Source of the DNA: Gigaspora rosea | Taxonomy: Eukaryota; Glomeromycota; Glomeromycetes; Diversisporales; Gigasporaceae | NCBI GenBank assembly: GCA_003550325.1 | Contig: QKWP01000362.1 | Location: 42,500 to 106,499, forward strand | Direction: 5' to 3' | Length of the DNA stretch: 64,000 nucleotides | Shown here: piece after piece, positions 11,484 to 22,737 of the stretch | How positions within the stretch are numbered: position 1 is the stretch's first letter | Layout of the letters: each line of letters begins with the position of its first letter | Position numbers and translations under genes: made by a program | The notes under the pieces: generated by a model | The model's input: the letters and a program-made list of their open reading frames with translations, nothing else | Database searches by the model: none | Told to the model about the DNA's origin: nothing

Positions 11484-11639
11484 TATGAATTATATTACTA
11501 GTTCACATACATAAGTATTTTTTTTTGTTTTTTATTGCTTTTATTTTTTTTTATTGTTAGTTTTTAGTTTGTTTTTTTTTTTGTTTTCATTGCTTTTATT
11601 TTTTTTATTGTTTATTTAGTTTTTAACTTTTACTTTTTT

Positions 11640-13090
11640 TCTTTTCTAGGTTTTTAGATAATAGTTCTGGTGCTTTTTATTATTGTCTGAAGGACATTAC
11701 GGTAGAGTTATAGTGACCTGGGTGTGTGTGTGTCTGCAAATTACAAATTTTGATTGGCTAGATCAGGTGTAACATAAAAAAACAACAATCAAAACAATCC
11801 AACTGATGCCTATTGGCTTATATTTGGTTCTTCAGACCCTAAATGTTTTCCATTTCTAGTTGGTATATATTGTTGACATTATTAGTTAGTACTTTGTCTA
11901 TTTTAGTATATTTTTACTTCTTTTACTTTAGTTTTTTTTTTACATTTCATTTATTTTTGGTACTAACTTTTACTTTCCTCTTTAGATAATAGTTCTAATG
12001 CTTTTTATTATTAGTATATATTATTGGTGTTGTTGGTTAGTACTTTATCCATTTTAGTAGCTATTTTAGTTTATGTTTTTTGCTTTTTTCACTTTAGTTT
12101 TTCTTCTATTTCATTTGCTCTTGTTGCTAATTTTTCTTTTTTTTCTAGATCTTTTGGTAATAGTTCTAGTACTTTTTGATATTGGTATATTTTACTAGTA
12201 TCATCGATCAGTACTTTATCCATTTTTGCTTCTTTTACTTTAGTTTTTTTTTCTATTTTATTTGCTTTTGTGCTAACTTTTATATTTTCTCTTTTTTATA
12301 TTCTTTAGGTAATTGTTTTAGTACTTTTTATTATTGGTATTTGCTTTTATTATTTTAGTATATTTTTTTCACTAGTATCTTTAATTTGATATTTTTTCTT
12401 TTGCTTTTTTAGATAACAATTTTAGTGCTTTTTATGTTTATTATTAGTGTTGTTAGTTGTCTTTTAGTTATTTATCTATTTTTTGTTACTAGTAGTATTT
12501 TTTTTAATTTATTTATTATTCTTATTAACTCTCATAGTGCCTCTTTATTTAGATTCTTTAGATACAAATTTAGTGCTCTTTGTGTTGATAATTGTCATTA
12601 GTGTTGTTAGTTATTTTTTATTCATTTTGGTGCATTATTTCTATAGTATTATTTGGTATTAGTTATTGCATTTTCTTGTCCTGCTGTTTCATTAATGATA
12701 TTTAATATTTTTACTTTTCTTTTTTTCTATAGTGGTTTTGCTAGGACCCCGGACGACTCTTATATAGGTCATAACTGGATTTTGGCTAATTTTGACCTAA
12801 TTTGCTGAAAACGACAAAATCTATTTATTTAAATAACTTTTGATCCAGTAATCAGAATTGAATGAACTTTTTTTTGTTAGATGCGTCTCACTGAGAGCTT
12901 CATTTTAAAAAATGATCATTCAAATTGGACTACTGGATGCCAAGATAATTGCCAAAAACTGTTTTTTGCTTTTCAAATTTTGGGGGTTTTTGCTGAAATA
13001 CATAACGTATGACCTCTGTACTACATGTCTGGGGTCCTGGTTTTGCTATTGGTCCTATCATTAATAGTATCATTATTATATTTTAACAAT
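11640..13090 (-). repeat. Degenerate tandem array, unit about 150-170 bp
   Basis: A T-rich unit recurs about seven times; landmarks are TAATAGTTCTAGTGCTTTTT, TTAGTACTTTATCCATTTT and CTTCTTTTACTTTAGTTTTT. The array has been interrupted, at least by the MITE at 12743-13038 and by an unrelated piece near 11690-11850. Read on the minus strand, some units translate without stops into lysine/glutamate-rich heptad-like sequence (for example VLELLPKDLEKKEKLATRAN), while neighbouring units have stops. It may be the remains of a gene for a repetitive coiled-coil protein, or simply a satellite that is open by chance. Confidence 0.6.
12743..13038. mobile_element. AGGACC-family MITE with target duplication
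   Basis: A 296-bp element with ends AGGACCCCGGAC and GTCTGGGGTCCT, flanked by the exact 9-bp direct repeat GGTTTTGCT (12734-12742, 13039-13047). The left arm TGATCCAGTAATCAGAATTG and the right arm around AAATTGGACTACTGGATGCC make it an imperfect hairpin. The 8-9 bp duplication would fit a hAT or MULE origin. Relatives are at 10906-11181 and, by its ends, 52350-52530. Confidence 0.8.
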
Positions 13091-13189
13091 CATACCTTTT
13101 AAAGTATAAATGTTTATTACTAAATAAATTGTTATAACTTTAACTATATATATTTAAATAGTAAAATACTAGTCCTTCACTTTTTTTAT

Positions 13190-13800
13190 CTACCCATCCT
13201 TGAAAAAATTTTTACTCGAGCACTGATTCCTGAAATTTTTCAAACTTTGACCAAAAATAAAGATAAAATTTGTGTTTTTACAAAAAATGATCAGGTTATA
13301 CAAAAATTTAAACTCTGCTAAACCTGTTCAGGTAGTTTATTTGAACCAAGATTTGTTCAAATAAATTAAGATCAGGTTCAAAAACCAAAATTAGATTATT
13401 AACTCCTGGATTTTTTTCAATCTCTAACCAAAAATAAAATTAGATTTTATGTTTTTACAAAAATAATCAGATTACACAAAAATTTAAACTTCAATAAACC
13501 AGGTTTGGATCAGGTTCATTTGAACTAAAACCAGATTCAAATGAACCAAGATCAGGTTTAAGAACCAAAATCAGGTTCGAGTAAACCAAAATTGGGTTCA
13601 AAAATTAAAATTAAGTTCAAATAAACTAAATATGATTTATTTGGATTCATTTAAACCAAGATTAGGTTTATTTGAACCAAGATCCAGTTTATTTGAACCA
13701 AAACTGAGTTCAAATAAACCAAGACCAGGTTTATTTGAATCCAGATAAAAAAAATTAGAAACCTCAATCTAGGCAATGCTCAAATATTAAACTAGTTTAT
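13190..13800. repeat. Degenerate minisatellite of AACCAAGATCAGGTT units
   Basis: Short words such as GAACCAAGATCAGGTTTA and TTCAAATAAACCAAGA recur every 20-30 bp in both orientations. The two outer edges (CTCGAGCACTGATTCCTGAA near 13216 and an inverted relative near 13760-13785) suggest it may sit inside a non-autonomous element, but no target duplication was found. Confidence 0.55.
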
Positions 13801-14132
13801 TTTATTATATTATTAGTATTTTGTTAGTAACAACTTAGATGTCATATCTAATAAAATCATTTATAAGTACTGTAATTTTTTGGTAGCTAATATTAGTTAA
13901 TGAATTAAGATTAGAGGATAGAGTAAGTTTTTTTAATAAAAATAGAGTTAGATAATAGCAGAATTAGATAGTAGTATAGGATTAAAAATAAAATTAGATA
14001 GTAGTATAAAATTAAAATTAAGTTTAAATAGAGTATAGAATTAGTATTAGCGTTAGATATTAGTACAGGTTTGTATTATTAGATAAAATAAAAATAGTTT
14101 ATATAAATAATTATAAAATAAAATAAATTTTA
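13800..14132. other. Gene-less AT-rich repeat-like stretch
   Basis: AGATAGTAGTATA and ATTAAAAATAAAATTAG words recur. No gene is visible. Confidence 0.5.
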
Positions 14133-14148
14133 AAATAAATATATAATT

Positions 14149-14669
14149 GTCCTCTGGGTCGACAGCATAGCAGTTATGCTTCAAGGATGCAAGTCAAAAG
14201 ATTGCCAGTTCAATTCCTTCTAAAGGCGAAATATTAAGAGCCAGCCGGTTAGGGAACTGAAATACTGTAAGAATAAGGACCTGGGATGTCACATGACAGA
14301 TTTAATTGGGCAGCTGTTATTTCAAAACTTTGTGGCTGTGAAGTAAATTAAGTTAAACCTGATTTGGATGTAACCAAAATCACAAGATATAGTTTGGCTA
14401 GGATTTGGGGGTCAATGTTTTCTCAAAATAAAAAAATCTGGCACTCAGGCCAGTACAGGACACTGCCTGCAGGGACCCTTGAGGCACCTGGGGGCTGTTA
14501 AATCATAAATATGACCTCTTCAAAGAATCTCCCAATAAAGGTTACAGTTTGATATAGCAAGTCGAAGTGGAGGATGGGGTTCATAGTAGAAACTCGATAG
14601 TTGGGGACTAAATACACACTGTTATCTGAGTAAATAAGTCTGGTGAAGTATTCAAAGAAAAAAAAAAAT
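14149..14669 (+). mobile_element. tRNA-headed SINE with poly(A)-rich tail
   Basis: The element starts with a tRNA-like head: an A-box-like TAGCAGTTATGC and a B-box-like AGTTCAATTCC about 40 bases further on, as in RNA polymerase III promoters. A unique-looking body of about 430 bp follows, ending in an A-rich tail. The 15-bp sequence AAATAAATATATAAT is directly repeated on both sides (14133-14147 and 14670-14684), which fits a target-site duplication made during target-primed reverse transcription. The body is much richer in G+C than the flanks. No protein is encoded. Mobilisation would need a LINE partner, which I do not see here. Confidence 0.8.
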
Positions 14670-14917
14670 AAATAAATATATAATCATTTTTGCAATTTTA
14701 TTAGTATTAGTTAAGTTTGAATAACTGTAATTATATTTCTAGTTAAAATTTTTTTTTTGTAATCAAAAATTGATTTTTTATATGATTCAGAAAATTTTAC
14801 TTATATTCTAGTGCTGTAGTATTCCAAATTATTAGTTGAAGAACCAACTAGTTGCCAACTTCTTAACTAATTGATTTGAAAAAAATTTAAACAACTAATT
14901 AATTAAACATTTAATTA

Positions 14918-16140
14918 GGGGGTGCCAGAAATCATCTAATTTCTATTTACTATAAGGCCTAATACCTTCTCTTTATCTGACTGGTTTAATAGCCAATCAA
15001 ATTTCACATATATTAAATTATTATTACAAATATTTTAAACTTAAATAAGCAATAACTTTAGATCTACTAGTTCAATTTGGATAATTTAACTACAAAATAA
15101 TCCTCTCAAAAAGAGAATTCTAATAAGTTCAAAATCACAAAAACCTAATTACAGAATTATAAGATCAATATAAATTTATATATTATTACTATAGTATTTA
15201 TTTAATAGGAATATAAATTTGTCACACCCGCAACATGTCGCACCCCTGATTTGACCAATCAAATTGCACAATTTTGTAGGCAAAAAATTTTGTTTTTAAA
15301 AATTCAAAATTTTACTTAATAAAATGTAAAATATATATAATATAGCATGTCATATAATGTAAAATTTTATTCTAAACAACTTTTTTTAAGTCATAAAGAT
15401 AGATTGTTTTAGTAAAAAAATATTTTATAAGAAAAATCAAAATTTTCCAAAGTTAGCACATATAAACCATTTTTTTTACTACCTTTTTAACTTAGAAAAA
15501 GTTGTTTAGCATAAAATTTTATATATAATACTTAAATATAAATATAGATTAAATTAGTAAAAAAAAGTTTTATATGTGCTAATATTGAAAATTTTTGATT
15601 TTTTTTATAAACCATTTTTTTTACTAAAACAATATATTTTTATGGCTTAGAAAAAGTTGTTCAGAATAAAATTTTATCTATTTATTTTAATATTGTTTAT
15701 TTATTTTTATATTTTACTAGTAAAATTTTGAATTTTAAAAAATAAAATTTTTTGCCTACAAAATCGTGCAATTTGATTGGTCAAATCATAGGATGTAACA
15801 TGTCACGAGTGTAACAAATTTCTATTCTCTTATTTAATAAATACTATTTAGTAATAATACACAAATCTATATTAATCTTAAGATTCTGTGATTAAATTTT
15901 TGTGATTTTGGACTTGTTAAAATCCTCTCTTTGAAAGGATCATTTTGGTAGTTAAATTATCCAAATTGGACCAGTGGATCAAAAGTTATTAACCAATAAA
16001 ATTTTTATATATAGTATTTTTAAATATATATTATATAAACAATATGTTGTATTAGCCAATCAGAATAAAGAATATATAGTAATCTAACTAAACAAGAAAC
16101 TCCTTTTCTTCTAAAAAATCAGGTAATTTCTAGCATTTCC
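14918..16140. mobile_element. Long hairpin (fold-back) element, 1.2 kb
   Basis: The left end GGGGGTGCCAGAAATCATCT pairs with the inverted right end (GAAATTACCTGATTTTT inverted), and inverted similarity continues inward through almost the whole element: CCTCTCAAAAAGAGAATTCT pairs with the segment at 15930-15955, and TTGACCAATCAAATTGCAC at 15243-15262 pairs with GTGCAATTTGATTGGTCAAA at 15765-15785. The 8 bases on each side (TTTAATTA and TTTAATAT) are a near match for a target duplication. The element would form a hairpin of about 600 bp per arm. No coding sequence. Confidence 0.75.
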
Positions 16141-16256
16141 TTTAATATAATTTTAAGATATTCTATTTGGTTAGACTAAACCATATTGATTTCTTAAACT
16201 TAATTAGCTAATTATCTAATAATACTACATAATATAAATAATTGATTGGTTGCAAC

Positions 16257-17225
16257 TAATTCTTCAAAGTTGAATCAAATCGAATATCAGGCATATTGAA
16301 TCAAATAAACTCTTGATTTGAATTTAATTTGATCAAATCAAATTTATTTGTAATTTTTAAAAAATTTTAAAATTTTGGTCACTTTTCAGAATTTTTAATT
16401 TACACAAAATTTTACTAAATTAATTCATGATTCATATACCAAATAGTAAAACTCTATAATAATATATAAGGAAAATCAATTATTGTTTATCAAATTTCTG
16501 GAATTTGGTACTGTCAGAGCAATAACAGATTTTTTTACTAAGCTAACCTTTCTTCTCTACTAAACAAAAGTTGTAAAGCACATTCTTGCGATTCTAATAA
16601 TAGTTAAATCATTAAAATTGGACTAGTAAATCACAAAATATTGTTAAAAAAATGTTTCGCAACCATAGAGTTTCTATATAAACAATAATATTGTTTATAT
16701 AGAAACTTTATATGGTTGCAAAAAGTTTTTAACAATATCTTGTGATCTACTAGTCCAATTTAATGATTTTACCACTATTAGAATTACAAGAATGTGCTCT
16801 ACAACTTTGTTTAGTAGAAAAGAAAGATTAGCTTAGTAAAAAAATTTATTATTGCTCTAATAGTACCAAATTCCAGAAATTTGATAAACAATAATTGATT
16901 TTTTCTAATTTTACTATATATAGTAATATATGCAGCCACTGTTTGGTATATGGATCATAAATTAATTGATTTTTTGTATGAAATAAAAAATGTTCTTCTA
17001 ATTAAAATAGCTTTAGTTTCATAAAAAATAAAGATAGTTGTTTTAATAAAATTTTGTGTAATTAGCTATCTAATTTATAGTTTCAATAAAAATTTCCAAA
17101 TATTTGTTGAATTGAATTGAATATTTGTTAATTTGAATTTGAATTGATTTGAAATTTCTGTATTTGAATTTGATTTGAAATCAAATATTTGATCAAATCA
17201 AATCAAATCAAATTGCAGAACCCTA
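16257..17225. mobile_element. hAT-type non-autonomous element with 8-bp duplication
   Basis: A 969-bp element with an exact 8-bp GTTGCAAC duplication (16249-16256, 17226-17233). The right end ATTTGATTTGATTTGAT-type sequence reads into CAGAACCCTA; the left end is a diverged version (TAATTCTTCAAAGTTGAATC). It belongs with the MITE at 22851-23178, whose ends also combine TAGGGTTC with TTTGATTTGATCAAAT words. Most of the interior is a large palindrome (see 16477-16901). Confidence 0.8.
16477..16901. repeat. Near-perfect palindrome, arms of about 205 bp
   Basis: Centred near 16688 at AACAATAATATTGTT. AATCAATTATTGTTTATCAA at the left edge is the inverse of the sequence at the right edge, and long blocks between (TTGTAAAGCACATTCTTG against CAAGAATGTGCTCTACAA) pair almost throughout. 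Weaker pairing extends outward to about 16410 and 16970. Confidence 0.85.
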
Positions 17226-17514
17226 GTTGCAACTATAGTTGGCAACTAGTGTTCTGTACAAATCAGATCAGACAGATATTTTATAAGATCTGGATCTGAT
17301 TCAAAAACCGGATCAGATCCATGTTCAGATCTGAATTCAAAGCCAAAAGATCTGGATTTGGATCTGAATCTGATATAGTTATGATATAATTCATAGAAAG
17401 GCATTCATATGATTGGTTAGTTTTTGTCAATCTACTTATAATTGCCTACAACAATTAACTAATCAAATTAAATAGTTTTTAAAATGTTTATTATCAGCAA
17501 ATTTTATATATAGA

Positions 17515-17760
17515 TATATATCGATTACTAACCGGTCAGATATATATCGATACTAAATACCCCCGCCGATTTCTATTGAAAGTGACAGTAATCAATATAT
17601 ATCTGATATAGATATTAATCAATATATATCTTATCAGATATATATTGATTACTATCTATATCAGATATATATCGATTACTATCACTATCGATAGAAATTG
17701 GCAAGGGTATTTAGTATCGATATATATCTAACCGGTTAGTAATCGATATATAACCAATAT
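17515..17760. repeat. Palindrome rich in TATATATCGAT
   Basis: Arms of about 120 bp centred near 17637 (AATATATATCTTATCAGATA). TCGATACTAAATACCCCCGC on the left pairs with AAGGGTATTTAGTATCGATA on the right, and CGATTACTAACCGG with CCGGTTAGTAATCG. Confidence 0.85.
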
Positions 17761-18009
17761 ATTGATAGTGATTATAATCGATACATATCAATAATAGTTA
17801 ATAATCGATATATAACCAATATACAAAATTAATGCATCTGCATCATAATATATCTGTTTGATTATATAATAAGGGGTTTTTTAAAGCCATTACACAATCT
17901 ATGGCAATTAATACTAAAATTTATTACAATTTACATAAGTATGTGATTTATAATAATTATGCCTGATTAATTTATTACTCTTGCATGGCATAATACAATA
18001 ATTATGTCA

Positions 18010-19430
18010 TAGTACAAAACAATCTAATAAAACTACCCTAACCTACCCTAACCCTAACTCTAACCCACCCTAACCCTAATTAACAGCAAAAAAGCAATGA
18101 AATCCAAAATACCCTAACCCTAACTAAATACAAAAACGATAAAATCCAAGAATCCAAAACACTCTAACTAATTGCAAAAGCTACAAAATTCAAGAATCTA
18201 AGATATTCTAACTTAATTGATTGCAAAAGTGATAAAATCAAACAATGACAACATTGATTGCAACGATCATGACGACGCTAACGACGAAAGTATTTTATTT
18301 TACCACTATAACAGCATCGCTATTGATAAAAGTAATTTGCCACTTCAATAACGACGATATCACCAACAAAATTAATTTACTATTCCAATAATGACAACTT
18401 ACTAACAACGAAAGTGTTTTCACAATTCCAATAACAACACCAACAACGTCCTTCACAATACCTTAAAGGAAGTATTAGTAACGCATTTGCAAACTCAACA
18501 AGAACAACAAATGAAACCATATTTTCTGAAATTCTAAAAAAGCCCAAAAACATTAGTAACAAGTTCACAAGACAGACAAATACAAATAGGAACAAGAAAA
18601 ATAAAATTACACTTTCCAGAATTTCAAGAAAATCCAAAGATGCCTTTAATGAATCTAGAAAAAAAAAAGAGTGTGTCAGTACCATGCCCACAAAACAGGA
18701 ATACAGAAATAAGAAAGAAGTAGAATCATACTTTTCAGAATGCCCAAAGACACTTTTTAACAAATTTAGAAAAAAAGAGAAAGCATTAGAAACGCATTCA
18801 CATGACAGAAAAACAAGAACAAAGAAATGAAATCATACTTTCTAAAATTCCCAAGAATACCCAAACGCATTCAAAAAACCTAAAGAAAAAAAGGAAGCAT
18901 TAGTAAAGCGTCTATAAGACAGAAAACAGGAACAAAGAGATGTAATCATACTTTCCAAAATTCCCAAGAATGCCCACAAACTCATTTTAACAAACCTAAA
19001 AAAAAAAGAAATATTGGTAACATGTCCACAAGATAGAAGAAAAATAAGAATAAACAAATGAAACTATCTATACTTTCCGGCAATACCAACAATAACTAAC
19101 CTACAATCTTGTGTAATGACAAATCAATAACGAAGTCACAGTATACTAAAAGTGACTTCAAACAGAGAATAAAGCCTAAAACACATCAACGATATCGGCG
19201 ACACCCAAATCACCAAGGCACCATAGTGACAAAGCACCAGTGACAAAGCCGAAATGACCAAGGTACTGATGAAGTCAAAGCTTAATCTGGACAATAAAAA
19301 AATATTAGCAGTTAGTAACTGTTAATAACAGATATATAATACTGTAATATAAATTAAAAGACAAAAAAAGTAAAATAAAAACTGATCTGATGTTGATGAT
19401 ACCCCGTGATCAGGGTGCGCCATGTTGTAT
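18010..19430. repeat. Repeat region related to 36240-37425
   Basis: Both regions are CAACAA- and GACGA-rich on the plus strand, both begin near CCCTAA-type or TACAACACT sequence, and both close with a similar end: ATACCCCGTGATCAGGGTGC here against ATACCCCATGATCAAAGGTG there. This suggests two diverged members of one dispersed family. I could not find a protein domain in any frame. Open frames on the minus strand here are produced by the tandem repeat inside (18480-19080). Confidence 0.5.
18480..19080. repeat. Tandem repeat, about 117-bp unit, five copies
   Basis: A unit containing CATTAGTAACGCATTCACA, GACAGAAAACAGGAACAAAG, AAATCATACTTTCCAGAATT and CCCAAAGACNCNTTTAAC recurs at about 113-120 bp steps. 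The phenylalanine- and leucine-rich minus-strand open frames (18380-18763, 18842-19057) lie on this repeat and are probably not genes. Confidence 0.75.
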
Positions 19431-20050
19431 AGAAAAAAAAATCAAAAACCAGATCCGGTACGTTACGTAATAAAAAATCTATTTCAACTATATAGTGATT
19501 AATATCTATTAATCGCTATATATTGGTTTTAATAAAATATAATAAAAATCGATTAATAGATATATAACGATTTATATCTATTTATGCTATATATCGGTTA
19601 TAGATACATATCGATATATAACTAGTTTATCGATATATATCATTAATTTTTAATCGATATATATTGATTAATTGTTATATATCGATATTTATCTATATAA
19701 AAACTTTTCTGATGATCATTTTATATGTATACTAGAAAAACAAAAAAAACTTTGCTTAAAAATCTTACAAGCCAACAATTATATACAAAAAATTTATCAC
19801 ATAAAATTAAAAACAGATATATACGTGTAAAGTGCAATAAATGTAATATTTATTATTAAAAACCCAAATCTATTAAAGAGTTAATATGTAAATAAATTAT
19901 TAGTGAAGCTATCCTTATTCTTTATTTATTATCTTTTTGAAAATGAAAATAATTCAATCTTATTTTTTTATTATAATCTATTACAACACAACTTTTAGTT
20001 TACCTATTTAATGAAACAATAATATTCATACGTATATATATTATCAATCT

Positions 20051-20656
20051 ACCATATTCCCGAAAATAAGCTACTCCGAAAATAAGCTACCCCCCTGATT
20101 TTTTTCAAAAATCTTAAAAAATGCGTTGGCAGTTTTTATATATAAAACTTTTTTTCTACTAAGTAAACTTCAAAAGTTCGATTAAGTAAAGTTGTTCAGC
20201 ACATCAAAATACACTTAAAGTAAAAATTTGGTGTCATTTTGACAACTTTTTATTAGTACGTTTTTCAATTTTTCAAAAATGGCTATATGCTGAAAATAAG
20301 CTACTCCACGTTTTTTCGTGTAATTTTTGGTCCAAAAAAGGGGTTGTTTAAAGCAGGGTGCAGTCACGTGATATGGTACCAATCAGCTTGTTTGTTTTGA
20401 TCAACCCGGATCAGCCCGACGAAGAAACAAAGAAGAAAAAAAGTGAAAAAATGCAAAAATACAAGAAACAAGTGTCAAAACCTACCTTGGGAAATTAACA
20501 AAAAATGTCGGGAAGGCAATTTTACTATAATACCACCCCTAACCCTAACCGCCGACTAACCTTACCCTAACTTTAATTAAAAACTCAAAATCATATGACT
20601 GCACCCTGCTTTAAACGACCCCCAAAAAAGGTAGCTTATTTTTAGGAATATACGGT
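20051..20656. mobile_element. MITE with AATAAGCTAC ends, split by another MITE
   Basis: The left end CCATATTCCCGAAAATAAGC and the right end TTATTTTTAGGAATATACGG are inverted. The uninterrupted relative at 23884-24211 has the same internal order (AAAATGCGTTGGCAG-like, AGTTCGATTAAGTAAAGTTG, TTTGGACAACTTTTTATTAG), and it lacks the 282-bp insert at 20340-20621. Confidence 0.75.
20340..20621. mobile_element. hAT-type MITE inside another MITE
   Basis: The ends GGGTTGTTTAAAGCAGGGTG and CACCCTGCTTTAAACGACCC are inverted, and the 8-bp CCAAAAAA is duplicated (20332-20339, 20622-20629). The paralogous empty site at about 24165-24185 reads GGCCAAAAAAGATAGCTTA with one copy only. Internal CCCTAACCCTAACC resembles telomere repeat. 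The element at 25715-26150 has related ends, and the segment at 57870-58160 a related interior. Confidence 0.85.
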
Positions 20657-21393
20657 ACTACTTAACCCAAAGTTACTACAGTACTAATGTTTTAACTTTA
20701 ATAATATTTAGAATACGTAAAATAAGAACATTAGTATAGGCTTTTTGGTGTAATAGTGTGTTAAATGGCATAGACAAAGTCCTTTAAGTTTAGATCTTAT
20801 ATATAATATTACAAACTTTTCTTTTTTGTTAACCATTTTTAGCATTAGAGCTTATATATAGTTAATATAACTAGTACTATAATAAATAGTAAAAATATTC
20901 GCCTCTAAGAAAAGTTCTTGAGTTTACTGATTATTTTTGATTATTTTTGCACAGTGATTCTTTCAAAATAAGAAATAGCTTTTATAATAATTTTTTGTTA
21001 AACGTTACATTCTTTTAAACTGTATAAATAAGTTACTTGGGCAATTGATTTACATCAGCCAATCAGATGAATGTTTGTCTATAATGTAGATGACAATTTA
21101 TATTAACCAATTAGAGTCTATAAAGTACAACCAATTAGTGTGATCAGATTCAAATGGATCTTTAGATTGGATCCTCTGAATTCAGCAGATCTTATAAATC
21201 ATGGATCCGATTTAATTCAAAGTACCGGATCTGGATTAGATCCGGGTCTTGAATCAGATCTTGCAGAACACTATTGGCAACTAATTAATTGACAAAATTT
21301 AACAACCTAAAACTCTATAGTGCTATTAATAGCTCTGTGCTATATATTTAGAGTTCGAGCTAAATCTTGCTAATAATAAACAATTAACTATAA

Positions 21394-21925
21394 GGGGGCA
21401 TCCATAAATAACGTTATATACCTCTTTATAGTAGCATTTGATCCCCCTCTGCTATATAAAAAAAATTTTCAAAATCCATAAGTTTATATATAAAATTTTA
21501 CACTTGAATATATTGTGATACAGTGATCCAATTTGGATGATTTAGGTACCATTCGATTCATCTCAGTGAGACGAATCTAATAATACCAAAATCATTTTAT
21601 TTGGATTACTGGATCAATAGTTATTCACAAAAAACTATTGATTTTATAGTCATTTTATAAGAAAACATAATAACCAATAGTATTTGGCCAATAACTTTTG
21701 ATCCAGTGATCCAAATGAAATGAAATTGGTACCATTTAACTCCTCTCATCGAGATGAATCAAATAGTACCAAAATCATTAAACTCGGACCACTGGATCAG
21801 TTTTTAGATGATTTTTTCTAAAAGAATTGCGTTATATTTTTTTGACCACCCCTACTTAAGAAGAAAAATGTTATATTTTGTTAGACCCTTCCCCCTCTTG
21901 TATAATGTTGTTTCTGGATGCCCCC
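21394..21925. mobile_element. MITE with GGGGGCATCCA ends
   Basis: GGGGGCATCCATAAATAACG at the left pairs with the inverted right end (TGTTTCTGGATGCCCCC), with TAA on both sides, a duplication typical of Harbinger-like or mariner-like elements. The interior is inverted-repeat rich: words of the type TGATCCAGTGATCCAAATGA recur in both directions (21520-21800). Confidence 0.7.
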
Positions 21926-22282
21926 TAATTAACAAGATCTGGTTTTTTTTGATAGCACTCATTTGATATTGTAAAACAACAAATTTTGATATTAAATTAT
22001 AATATATTATAAATTTAGAATAAATATATACAATGCATGTATATATATACTCAAATTTGGATTTTGTTCTAATTCAGAATCTGGTCTAATTCTACCTTGA
22101 TACTAGCTTTATCTCTAATTCTAAAGTCATCTAAAGTTCTAATTCTGCTACAAAATTCTCATCTAAAACAGTCTGAATTCGAATTAAAAACCAAATACAA
22201 TATATATATAATAGGGTTACTATTTCTACTATGGTATTTTGCTATTTCCATCATAGTTATACAAAAATTGCTATTTTTAAAA

Positions 22283-22330
22283 TTCTTTCTAACTTTAACT
22301 TTAACTCTAACCCTAACTCTAACCCTAAAA
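22283..22330. repeat. Interstitial telomere-like CCCTAA stretch
   Basis: ACTTTAACTTTAACTCTAAC grades into CCCTAACTCTAACCCTAAA. Open frames with Leu-Thr or Arg-Val repeats here are artefacts of this stretch. Confidence 0.65.
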
Positions 22331-22737
22331 ACTAATATATAAATTTTTTTTAGCATCTAATTGAAAGTTGTAAAGCTTATTTTTCTGATTCTAATGTAGC
22401 TAAATTATCAAAATCAGGTTTAGTGAATCTCAAAATACTTGGGATCAAAGAAGAAAATATAAGGATTAGCAAATTTACTGTTATACAAAGTATAAAAAAC
22501 TCATTAAATATAAAATTATGATTTGCACAGAATTTTATTATTACAATTGACTTTGATTTCTTAAATAAAGTTGTTTTTTAGTTTAAAAAATGCTAGTTTT
22601 TTAAAATATATTTATTATTTTCTTAGTAAAATTTTTTACTACAATATAGATATTTATGTTCTTTATAATTTTGTTTATTTAAAAAAAGCATTAAAAATTT
22701 TCTAATAATCTGTAGAATTCAAATATATGTTATTATA

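Larger units (their letters stand above)
17247..21273. mobile_element. 4-kb hAT-like element without a transposase
   Basis: The left end TAGTGTTCTGTACAAATCAG and right end TCAGATCTTGCAGAACACTA are inverted, and the exact 8-bp sequence TTGGCAAC flanks it on both sides (17239-17246, 21274-21281). Subterminal words on the GGATCTGGATCTGATTC theme occur at both ends (17280-17370, 21140-21265). The 4027-bp interior holds no transposase that I can recognise. It contains other repeats: a palindrome (17515-17760), a region shared with 36240-37425 (18010-19430), an IR-rich ATCGATATATAT stretch (19480-19700) and the MITE pair at 20051-20656. Confidence 0.75.

Noticed and set aside
18380-19057. Phe/Leu-rich minus-strand frames that look like membrane proteins
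   Set aside because: They follow the period of a 117-bp tandem repeat; apparent membrane segments come from T-rich DNA.
22097-22356. Frames with LTLTLT or RVRVRV runs
   Set aside because: Translation of a degenerate CCCTAA stretch.
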